Of a stretch of 64,000 bases of DNA, positions 16,342 to 25,160 are shown in pieces. This DNA is from JAPPHY01 sp034423135 (GTDB lineage: Bacteria; Chloroflexota; Dehalococcoidia; Lucifugimonadales; UBA2985): positions 73,516 through 137,515 of the forward strand of contig DAOUJC010000004.1 of NCBI GenBank assembly GCA_034423135.1, given 5' to 3'. A model generated the notes under the pieces. It worked only from the letters and a program-made list of their open reading frames with translations, was not told the origin of the DNA and did not search any database. The position numbers were made by a program, and so were the translations under genes. Each line of letters opens with the position of its first letter. Within the stretch, counting starts at the first letter, position 1.

Positions 16342-17274
16342 CTACCACCAGGCCGTCTCGTCCGGGTCCAGCTTTCGGGCCTCCATCTCGTCCAGCCACG
16401 GGCCGGCCGAAAGGTACTTCCAGCCGCCATCGGCGAAGATGACCACGATGTTGCCTTCGTCCATTCGCTGCGCGACCCTCTGCGCGCAGCTCAGCACGGC
16501 CCCTGAGGACACCCCCGCGAATATACCCTCATTCTCGAGGACAAGGCGGGCCCATCGGAAGGCCTCCTCCGTGTCGACGAGGAACCTGCCGCTCAGCATG
16601 TCGAGGTCAAGAAGCGGCGGCACGTAGCCCTCCTGCAGGTTTCGCAGGCCCTGCAGCTGCTCTCCCATCCTGGACTCCACGCCGACGATACGCGTGGCGG
16701 GGTTCCGCTCCCGCAGCCTGCGCCCAACGCCCATGAGCGTGCCGCCCGTGCCAATGCCGGACACAAATGCGTCTACGCGGGGAAGCGCATCGAGGATCTC
16801 CGGCCCTGTGGTGTCGTAGTGGGCCTGCAGGTTTGCGGAGCTCTCGAATTGCCGGGTGTTGAACAGCCCCTCTTCCCGGCTCAGGCGCTCCGCCATTTCG
16901 ATTGCGCCCTTCATGCCGGCCATCGGCTCGCTCCACACCACCTCGGCGCCAAACGTGGCCAGCAGCTCCGCCATGCCGGGCGTGGTCCTGCGGAGCATCA
17001 CCACCTTCAGGCCGTAGCCGCGCTGCTTGGCGATCAGGGCCAGCGCCAGGGCGGTGTTTCCAGTGCTGGCCTCCACCAGGGTACTGCCGGGAGCCAGTGC
17101 GCCGCGCTTCTCGGCATCGCTCACCAGGTAGAGGGCCACGCGGTCCTTGATGCTGCCGGTGGGGTTGTGACCCTCCAGCTTTGCGAAGATTCGCACGCCC
17201 GGCTTGGGGCTCATGCGGGTGAGCTCGACGAGCGGGGTGTTTCCAACGTAGTCCAGGATGGTCTTAGACTGCAT
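16342..17274 (-). CDS. cysM: PLP-dependent cysteine synthase family protein (CysM-like)
   Basis: 310 residues. Fold-type II PLP enzyme making cysteine from O-acetylserine (or O-phosphoserine) and a sulfur donor. The PLP lysine is in NPTGSIKDR (Lys43), the substrate loop is EASTGNTALAL, and the phosphate-binding glycine loop is GIGTGGTLMGVGR. EGHNPTGSIKDR and the C-terminus DGGWKYLS are closer to CysM than CysK. The open frame extends to 17418, but ATG 17274 gives the family start (TILDYVGNTPLVEL). No strong ribosome binding site is seen there. Confidence 0.88.
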   Translation of the reverse strand: MQSKTILDYVGNTPLVELTRMSPKPGVRIFAKLEGHNPTGSIKDRVALYLVSDAEKRGALAPGSTLVEASTGNTALALALIAKQRGYGLKVVMLRRTTPGMAELLATFGAEVVWSEPMAGMKGAIEMAERLSREEGLFNTRQFESSANLQAHYDTTGPEILDALPRVDAFVSGIGTGGTLMGVGRRLRERNPATRIVGVESRMGEQLQGLRNLQEGYVPPLLDLDMLSGRFLVDTEEAFRWARLVLENEGIFAGVSSGAVLSCAQRVAQRMDEGNIVVIFADGGWKYLSAGPWLDEMEARKLDPDETAWW

Positions 17275-17397
17275 GATCACTGCGTCTGGCGAAGATGGCG
17301 AACGGTGAGATGATACCCGATGTGCGGGCACATCGGAACCCCGCAGCGCCGGTCGAGCGTCGCTAACGTTTAGGGATGGAGGCTCGCTTTGGGAATG

Positions 17398-17427
17398 TTG
17401 ACAATTGAGACTGCCCACAACTAGAAT
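17398..17427 (+). promoter_or_regulatory. Promoter of the rpsP operon
   Basis: TTGACA (17398-17403), 18 bases, TAGAAT (17422-17427), about 50 bases before rpsP. Near-consensus sigma-70 promoter. Confidence 0.78.
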
Positions 17428-17477
17428 ATTTGAATTCGCAGGAGATGCCCGTAAGCTAATCTCACAAAGTAGGCCAG

Positions 17478-17735
17478 ATGCTCAGAATTCGATTACGCAG
17501 GATAGGCGCCAAGAAGAAGCCAAGCTATCGCATAGTCGTAGCGGACTCGCGATCGCCGCGTGACGGCATGGTCGTAGACCAGGTGGGCCACTACGATCCA
17601 CTCACAAACCCGCCCACCGTAACACTGGACGAAGAGAAGGTGACCAAGTGGCTCAGGTCGGGGGCACAGCCCTCAGCCCCTGTGGAGGGAATGCTGAAGA
17701 GGTCGGGAGTACTTGAAAGGCTGAAGTCGGAATGA
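17478..17735 (+). CDS. rpsP: 30S ribosomal protein S16
   Basis: 85 residues, normal length. Conserved MLRIRLRRIGAKKKPSYRIVVADSRSPRDG at the N-terminus and VGHYDPL in the middle. It assembles with 16S rRNA early in 30S formation. Its stop overlaps the start of khpA (ATGA), so the two are translationally coupled. A near-consensus promoter precedes it. Confidence 0.97.
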   Translation: MLRIRLRRIGAKKKPSYRIVVADSRSPRDGMVVDQVGHYDPLTNPPTVTLDEEKVTKWLRSGAQPSAPVEGMLKRSGVLERLKSE

Positions 17736-17962
17736 AAGAGCTGATCGAGTACATCGCAAAGTCGCTTGCCTCGAATCCTGACGAGGTGAAGGTCACCGAG
17801 GAGTCGAACGAGGAAGGCCAGGTTCTCCTGAAGCTGGAGGTGGCGGAGGAGGATAAGGGCAAGATCATCGGCAGGCAGGGCAGGGTTGCCGAGGCCATGC
17901 GGGTGCTGCTCCGGGTGCGTGCGGTCAAGGAGGACACGCGGGCCAGCCTCGAGATAGTCTAG
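17732..17962 (+). CDS. khpA: KH-domain RNA-binding protein KhpA
   Basis: 76 residues forming one KH domain with the GxxG loop in IIGRQGR (about 45-51). Members of this family bind RNA with KhpB/Jag in Gram-positives and often sit after rpsP. The four-base overlap with rpsP and the rimM gene 17 bases downstream put it in the usual ribosome-biogenesis operon. Confidence 0.92.
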   Translation: MKELIEYIAKSLASNPDEVKVTEESNEEGQVLLKLEVAEEDKGKIIGRQGRVAEAMRVLLRVRAVKEDTRASLEIV

Positions 17963-17979
17963 CCTACGGGTTCACCCTC

Positions 17980-18549
17980 TTGTTTGACTCATCCGGCAAG
18001 CAGGCCGGCACTCGCTACACGGGCGTGACCGGTGCACCGGGAAGCCCAACCAGCAGCCAACCCCAAACGGCCATCGTCGGCGTTGTCGTCGGGTCGTGGG
18101 GCAACAGGGGCGAGGTCCGGGTCCAACCGCACACTGACAACCCGCGCCGGTTTACCAAGGGCGACCGCCTCATGGCAGCCGGCCGAGCCCTGCTCTCCGA
18201 GGGCCGGAGGCTGCACAAGGGCATGCCTCTCGTGAAGTTCCAGGGCATCGATTCGCGCGAAGACGCCGAGCTGCTCACGGGCGTGGAGCTTGAGGTGCCC
18301 GTCGAGCAGGTGCCTCCCCTGCCGGACGGCACCTACTACCACTTCCAGATCCTGGACATGGAGGTGTGGACGTCAGGGGGGGAGCTTCTGGGCATCGTGG
18401 AGGACATACTGAGCACCGGCAGCAATGACGTGTACGTGGTTCGCACCGGCGACGGAGAGGTTCTGGTGCCGGCCATCGAAGATGTGGTGCTTCAGGTGGA
18501 CGTGGATGGGGGACGGCTCAAGGTTGATCTGCCTGACGGGCTTCGGTGA
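17980..18549 (+). CDS. rimM: Ribosome maturation factor RimM
   Basis: 189 residues. It helps mature the 3' domain of 16S rRNA and binds S19. The N-terminal RimM barrel begins at IVGVVVGSWGNRGEVRV, and the C-terminal PRC-barrel has YHFQILDMEV ... GIVEDILSTGSNDVYVVR and VPAIEDVVLQVD. The start is uncertain: the frame opens with TTG at 17980 with no clear ribosome binding site, and the first 30 residues are not conserved, so a start closer to the barrel is possible. The usual downstream partners trmD and rplS are not present here. Confidence 0.88.
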   Translation: MFDSSGKQAGTRYTGVTGAPGSPTSSQPQTAIVGVVVGSWGNRGEVRVQPHTDNPRRFTKGDRLMAAGRALLSEGRRLHKGMPLVKFQGIDSREDAELLTGVELEVPVEQVPPLPDGTYYHFQILDMEVWTSGGELLGIVEDILSTGSNDVYVVRTGDGEVLVPAIEDVVLQVDVDGGRLKVDLPDGLR

Positions 18550-18630
18550 CACCGCTCTAATCTTCACTCGTACATCCCACTCAGATGTTCAGACAGCTCC
18601 AGGGAGCCTCCTGATTTTGGCAGGCAAGGT

Positions 18631-18679
18631 AATCATCCCGCTCATGGTGAGCCTGTCGAACCACATGAGTGGGATGATT
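18631..18679. repeat. Dispersed palindromic repeat, copy 1 (CCGCTCA...TGAGCGG family)
   Basis: AATCATCCCGCTCAT and ATGAGTGGGATGATT are outer arms around GGTGAGCCTGTCGAACC. The same core recurs at least six more times in intergenic spaces of this window. Confidence 0.8.
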
Positions 18680-18694
18680 AGGGACTTAGTTGCC

Positions 18695-18731
18695 CCCGCT
18701 CAATTCCTTCGACATGCTCAGGATGAGCGGG
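18695..18731. repeat. Dispersed palindromic repeat, copy 2
   Basis: CCCGCTCA and TGAGCGGG arms around CCTTCGACATGCTCAGGA, in the opposite orientation to copy 1 only 15 bases away. With copy 1 it fills most of the rimM-yebC gap; nothing else coding is seen between 18550 and 18827. Confidence 0.75.
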
Positions 18732-18827
18732 AACGAAGAGCCAATCACCAATCTGCCCACTCCCATATCAAGATGCCCGCTTGGATATCCTGATAGCCGA
18801 AAGACCCTGCACCGGTCCATAGCCGTT

Positions 18828-18856
18828 TTGACCTCGCTCAGGCCCAATGGTAGAAT
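18828..18856 (+). promoter_or_regulatory. Promoter of yebC
   Basis: TTGACC (18828-18833), 17 bases, TAGAAT (18851-18856). It lies about 40 bases before the yebC ATG and shortly after the repeat pair. Confidence 0.75.
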
Positions 18857-18897
18857 TCGGTTAGGCGAACCCTGAAGCTCTACCGAGGTGTGGTGAT

Positions 18898-19650
18898 ATG
18901 TCCGGTCACTCCAAATGGTCCACAATCAAGCATCAGAAGGGGGTTACGGACGCTCGTCGAGGGCAGCTGTTCACCAAGCTGGCCCGCGAGATTACCGTAG
19001 CAGCCCGACAAGGCGGCGGCGACGCAGACTCCAACTTCCGCCTGCGGCTGGCCGTCCAGAAGGCCCGCGAGAACAACATGCCGCAGGATAACGTTGACCG
19101 CGCTATCAAGCGCGGCGCCGGAGGAGGCGAGGGCGGCGGCGACCTGGAGGAGGCGCTGTACGAGGGGTACGGCCCCGGCGGTGTCGCCATCATGCTCCAG
19201 GCGCTCACGGACAACCGCAAGCGCACCGTATCGGACGTGCGATCCTCCTTCACGCGCGCCGGCGGCAGCCTTGGCGAGGCAGGCTGCGTGTCGTGGAACT
19301 TTGACTCGCGCGGCGTGGTCACCGCAGAGGTGGACCCGGACATGGGCGAGGAGATCGCCCTGGCGGCCATCGACGCCGGCGCCGAGGACTTCAACCTGGA
19401 CGGCTCCTTCCTTGAGGTGTACACCGGCTTCGAGAACCTGGAGGCGCTCCGCAGCTCCATGGAGGAGCAGGGCGTGAACGTTACCTCCGCCGAGCTGTCC
19501 ATGGTACCCCGCAACACCGTAGCGCTGGACGCTCGCGCGGCCGACCAGACCTTGCGTTTGCTGGACATCCTGGAGGAGCTGGACGACGTCCAGAAGGTCT
19601 ATTCGAACGCAGACTTCCCGGACGAAGCGCTGGAGAAGTACGGGAGCTGA
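18898..19650 (+). CDS. YebC/PmpR family regulator
   Basis: 250 residues, full length. The N-terminus MSGHSKWSTIKHQKG is diagnostic, followed by FTKLAREI and NMPQDNVDRAIKRG. The family includes DNA-binding regulators and, in the YeeI/YebC2 branch, factors that relieve ribosome stalling at proline stretches; the sequence does not tell which applies. It has its own promoter and a GAGGTG ribosome binding site. Unlike in many bacteria it is not followed by ruvC. Confidence 0.94.
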   Translation: MSGHSKWSTIKHQKGVTDARRGQLFTKLAREITVAARQGGGDADSNFRLRLAVQKARENNMPQDNVDRAIKRGAGGGEGGGDLEEALYEGYGPGGVAIMLQALTDNRKRTVSDVRSSFTRAGGSLGEAGCVSWNFDSRGVVTAEVDPDMGEEIALAAIDAGAEDFNLDGSFLEVYTGFENLEALRSSMEEQGVNVTSAELSMVPRNTVALDARAADQTLRLLDILEELDDVQKVYSNADFPDEALEKYGS

Positions 19651-19677
19651 GCTAACGCGAGCCTGCGTGCTGGAGGG

Positions 19678-20544
19678 GTGGGTATTCCCACTCACCAGCC
19701 GCGAATACGCTTGCTGCCGTGCTTGATTGCCGTCGTGAACCACTTCGACTCGTGGGCTGACATCTACGACTGGGTGTTCGCCTGGAAGCGCGACGACGTC
19801 CAGTTCTACGTGGAGCAGGCCCGACTGTCGGGCGGCCCTGTCCTTGAGCTTGGCAGCGGCACCGGCAGGGTTGCCATTCCCATCGCTCAGGCGGGCATCG
19901 AAATTGTCGGGCTGGAGAGCTCTACAGCGATGCTGCGAGAGGCACGGCGCAAGACGGGCGACGCCCGGGAGGCGTCCGGCGGCGTTCCCGAGTGGGTTGA
20001 GGGCGACATGAGGGACTTCTCCCTAGGCAGGCAGTTTGTGCTGGTCATCATCCCATTTCGCGGCTTCCTCTCGATGCTCAGCGTCGAGGAGCAGCTGGAC
20101 TGCCTGCGGTGCATTCGCGGCCACTTGGCGCCCGGCGGCAGGCTAATCTTCGACGTGTTCGTGCCGGACCTGGACATGCTCACCGATGACGGCTCTACTC
20201 CCTTCCACTTCGAGGACGTGCCGCACCCCGAGCTTGACCGGCGCCTGGTCATCTGGCATCAGAACCGCTTTGACAACCACAACCAGATCAACAACGCCCG
20301 AACTATCATCGAAGAGGTGGATTCCGGCGGCGAGGTGGTGCGCCGCCTCTACCGCGAGTTCCAGATCAGGTACGTGCACAGGTTCGAGGCGCAGCACCTG
20401 CTGGAGCTGGCTGGCTTCCGCGTGGAGGCGCTGTACAGCGACTTCGAGCTCGGGCCGTTCGATGAGCACAGCACGGACATGGTGTGGGTGGCTTCGCCAG
20501 ACGAGGCCGACAGGCCGAGTCATTCTGTCACTCAGAACAGCTAA
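19678..20544 (+). CDS. Class I SAM-dependent methyltransferase
   Basis: 288 residues from the first GTG, or 269 if it begins at the GTG at 19735 (MNHFDSWADIYDWVF), which is the more typical methyltransferase N-terminus. VLELGSGTGRVAIPIA is motif I, GLESSTAML motif II, VEGDMRDF motif III and APGGRLIFDVF the post-motif. The substrate is unknown. It is separated from yebC by 27 bases on the same strand and may share its transcript. A repeat cluster follows it. Confidence 0.85.
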   Translation: MGIPTHQPRIRLLPCLIAVVNHFDSWADIYDWVFAWKRDDVQFYVEQARLSGGPVLELGSGTGRVAIPIAQAGIEIVGLESSTAMLREARRKTGDAREASGGVPEWVEGDMRDFSLGRQFVLVIIPFRGFLSMLSVEEQLDCLRCIRGHLAPGGRLIFDVFVPDLDMLTDDGSTPFHFEDVPHPELDRRLVIWHQNRFDNHNQINNARTIIEEVDSGGEVVRRLYREFQIRYVHRFEAQHLLELAGFRVEALYSDFELGPFDEHSTDMVWVASPDEADRPSHSVTQNS

Positions 20545-20593
20545 TGCTGAGTCTGGCGGTGAAGTAGGTGGTTTGGCTCTAGGACCTTCATTC

Positions 20594-20628
20594 CCGCTCA
20601 TTTCCTGCGACAGGCTCAGGATGAGCGG
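20594..20628. repeat. Dispersed palindromic repeat, copy 3
   Basis: CCGCTCA ... TGAGCGG around TTTCCTGCGACAGGCTCAGGA, downstream of the methyltransferase gene. Confidence 0.72.
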
Positions 20629-20646
20629 ATGATTTGCCCGCTCGCC

Positions 20647-20687
20647 AACCCGCTCAAATGGTTCGACAGGCTCACCACGAGCGGGTT
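20647..20687. repeat. Dispersed palindromic repeat, copy 4
   Basis: AACCCGCTC and GAGCGGGTT arms around AAATGGTTCGACAGGCTCACCAC, 18 bases after copy 3 and before the uvrB promoter. Confidence 0.78.
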
Positions 20688-20759
20688 GATCGGTCTGTTG
20701 GCTATGACCGAAAGGCCCTCTCCGGCGGCTCGATAGGGTAGGAGAGACACACGGCAGTC

Positions 20760-20768
20760 TGCTAGAAT
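20760..20768 (+). promoter_or_regulatory. Extended -10 promoter of uvrB
   Basis: TGCTAGAAT (TGn plus TAGAAT) about 40 bases before the uvrB ATG. There is no good -35. No LexA-like box was recognised beside it. Confidence 0.45.
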
Positions 20769-20808
20769 ATCTGTAAGGCTCCTTCGCAACGTTTCTGAGT
20801 GAGGCATC

Positions 20809-22851
<2,043 letters not shown>

Positions 22852-22965
22852 AGCGGTCAGTAAAGCGCGATTGCTTCCTCAGGCCGAGACAGCCTGGAGC
22901 GCCGATTCCGGCAATGGCTTTGCCAAACAAAAAGTAGTACAATCCACGAATCTATTTCGGCCTCA

Positions 22966-23922
22966 GTGGATGGCTTGGAGAGTCCGATCGTCTCAAGTCT
23001 TGGAGAGGGGGAGACCCGGCAGGACATGGAGATGGACCGAACCTCGTATTTGCAGACCAACGGTCTGATAAGGCTGGCCGCTGCTGTGGTTGGCGTTTCA
23101 CTCGTCGCGGCAACCGGCGTGCTTGTGGTGGAGGCCCGTGGCCTTACCAAGCCACTGATGCAGCTTCCGGCCGTATTTCTGACGCTGGGCATGGGGGCGC
23201 TGGCTCTCTATGCCAGCTCGTTTGCGGTGATGGGCCGCCGCACGATTGCCCTGGTGTTCTGGGGGGCGTGCCTGGTGGTGCTCCTCACACTGCCCGTGCT
23301 GCAGGTGCTCCCCATTGAGTACGACACTCCAACCCTGCTGGACGTGAAGGACCTTGCGCCTCCGCTCTGGCAGTACACCGTTGCCATCCCGTTGCTGCTG
23401 TTCCTGATTCTGGAGACGGCCATTCCTTCCTTCAGGCCAAACCACACCTCCAACCTGTTCCTGCTGGTTGGCCTGACATCGGCGGTGGCGTTCCTGTTCT
23501 TCACCACTGCGCTGATTGGCGACGTAGTCAACAACTCTATCCTCATTTTCATTCCCGACCGCCTCTTCTACACGGTGGCTGCTCCCACCGGCATCAGCAG
23601 CCTCATCGTGCTGGGCGTGGTGCTGGCCCGCAAGGGACTGGTGGCCGTGGCGATAGTGCTCCTGCTTGGGACGGGCCTGGGCCTCGAGTGGATGTCCACA
23701 TGGTCCTACACCGGCCCGCACTTCCTGGACGAGGTCGAGAGAATTCCGTTCGCACGTTATCCGCTGCTGCCGATGGTGGCAGGCACCATCCCCGGCGCTC
23801 TGGCCGCAGCCGCCGCAGTGATGGCCGCTTGGGAGGTCTACGGCCGGAGCGGCGCGTCGCCGGATGAAGAGGACGAACCGGACGTCGAGCAGGGTGCGCC
23901 CATCGCGCTGGAGCAGGCATGA
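22966..23922 (+). CDS. Multi-pass membrane protein of the DUF58/transglutaminase/MoxR operon
   Basis: 318 residues from the first possible start; ATG 23026 (MEMDRTSYLQTNG) is also plausible and removes a non-conserved lead. About seven hydrophobic helices are visible, with an acidic cytoplasmic tail (SPDEEDEPDVEQ). No family is recognised. Its stop overlaps the start of the DUF58 gene by four bases, so it belongs to the same operon. It probably forms part of the membrane assembly associated with MoxR ATPases. Confidence 0.75.
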   Translation: MDGLESPIVSSLGEGETRQDMEMDRTSYLQTNGLIRLAAAVVGVSLVAATGVLVVEARGLTKPLMQLPAVFLTLGMGALALYASSFAVMGRRTIALVFWGACLVVLLTLPVLQVLPIEYDTPTLLDVKDLAPPLWQYTVAIPLLLFLILETAIPSFRPNHTSNLFLLVGLTSAVAFLFFTTALIGDVVNNSILIFIPDRLFYTVAAPTGISSLIVLGVVLARKGLVAVAIVLLLGTGLGLEWMSTWSYTGPHFLDEVERIPFARYPLLPMVAGTIPGALAAAAAVMAAWEVYGRSGASPDEEDEPDVEQGAPIALEQA

Positions 23923-25160
23923 AGCGCCTATACGCCATTTCGCTGGTCATGATCGTGACGCTGCTCATGGCGCTCGGCTCAGGCGTGCCTGTGTACTACC
24001 GCGTGTTCTATCTCACGGCGCTCGTGCTTGTCTTCTCACTAGGGTGGGCGCAGCTCAGTGTATGGCGCCTGGGAATCGGAGTGGACCGGACTTTCGGCAA
24101 GCTGCGTGTGGGCGAGAGGATGGAGAGCCGGATAGCGGTGCGTAGCAGGAGCCCGCTGCCGAAGTTCGGTCTGGAGGTGAGGGAGCTGTCGGAGATGCCA
24201 GGGCACAATACCGCCGCCGTGTTCAACCTGCCTCCCTTCGGCGAGGCGATGGTGACGCTCAGCGTGCCTCTGGTGAAGCGCGGCGTCTACAGGATCGGGC
24301 CGCCGACCCTGGCTGGAGGTGACCCATTCGGCATATTCAACATGCGACTCAGGCGACTCGGGACCGAGCCGCTTGCCGTGATGCCGTACGTGGTGGACAT
24401 TCCGCCGTTCTCGATAGCGCAGGGTGACACGAGCGGCGAGGGGTCGCTGCTCAGGAGCACGCCGGAGGCCACGGCTTCGGCCTCAACGATCAGGGAGTAC
24501 CGGTTCGAAGACAGCGCGCGGTACATACACTGGCCCGCTACTGCACGGAGAGGCCGGCTGATGCTGAAGCAGTTCGACGGCGGGATGGAGGACGTACTCT
24601 GGATTCTGCTTGACCTGCAGGCGGGCACTACGGTCGGAGACGAGCTTGAGAACACGGAGGAGTTCGCGGTGACGGCTGCCGCCTCCATCGCCAAGAGCTA
24701 CTCAGAGGTGGGATGGGCGGTCGGGCTGCTGGCCCAAGGAGACAAACAGTACCTGCTGGCCCCGCAGGAGGGCGCGCCGGCCTATGAGCGCATAAGCATG
24801 GCCCTGACGGAGGCGCGAGCGGTGGGCGCTTACCCCATCAGTGAGATGCTGAGCTACTGGCAGACCCACGTCCCGTCGCCGGCCGTGTCGCTCGTGGTGG
24901 TTTCCGCGTCGATGGAGCCGGGCTGGGGCGTTGCGCTGGAGTCGGTGGTGCGGCAGGGAGTCACGGCGTCCGCAGTCGTCGTAGACCCCACGTCGTTCGG
25001 CGGCAGAGACGACCCAAGGCTGCTGTTGAGCCGCCTACAGAGGCGTGGAGTGCCGACCTATCTGCTGAGGCAGGGTGAAGACATTTCGCAGGCGCTTCAG
25101 AAGCGCTGGCACCCGGGAAGCCAGCCGCGAGTGGAAGAGGCAGTGGGGGTAACGGCATGA
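23919..25160 (+). CDS. DUF58 domain protein
   Basis: 413 residues. Two N-terminal membrane helices (about 5-50) are followed by a beta-rich region and the DUF58 signature: RRGVYRIGPPTLAGGDPFGIF-like text (here KRGVYRIGP ... DPFGIFNMR) and REYRFEDSARYIHWPATARRGRLMLKQFD, then a vWA-like fold (WILLDLQAG). DUF58 proteins occur with MoxR ATPases and transglutaminase-like membrane proteins and are thought to act in assembly or quality control of cell-surface complexes. It overlaps both neighbours by four bases, showing tight coupling. Confidence 0.9.
   Translation: MKRLYAISLVMIVTLLMALGSGVPVYYRVFYLTALVLVFSLGWAQLSVWRLGIGVDRTFGKLRVGERMESRIAVRSRSPLPKFGLEVRELSEMPGHNTAAVFNLPPFGEAMVTLSVPLVKRGVYRIGPPTLAGGDPFGIFNMRLRRLGTEPLAVMPYVVDIPPFSIAQGDTSGEGSLLRSTPEATASASTIREYRFEDSARYIHWPATARRGRLMLKQFDGGMEDVLWILLDLQAGTTVGDELENTEEFAVTAAASIAKSYSEVGWAVGLLAQGDKQYLLAPQEGAPAYERISMALTEARAVGAYPISEMLSYWQTHVPSPAVSLVVVSASMEPGWGVALESVVRQGVTASAVVVDPTSFGGRDDPRLLLSRLQRRGVPTYLLRQGEDISQALQKRWHPGSQPRVEEAVGVTA

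Noticed and set aside
18631..20687. Possible CRISPR array from repeated GTCGAACCAC-type segments
   Set aside because: Copies are irregularly spaced, occur in both orientations and are hairpins; there are no spacers of even length and no cas genes.
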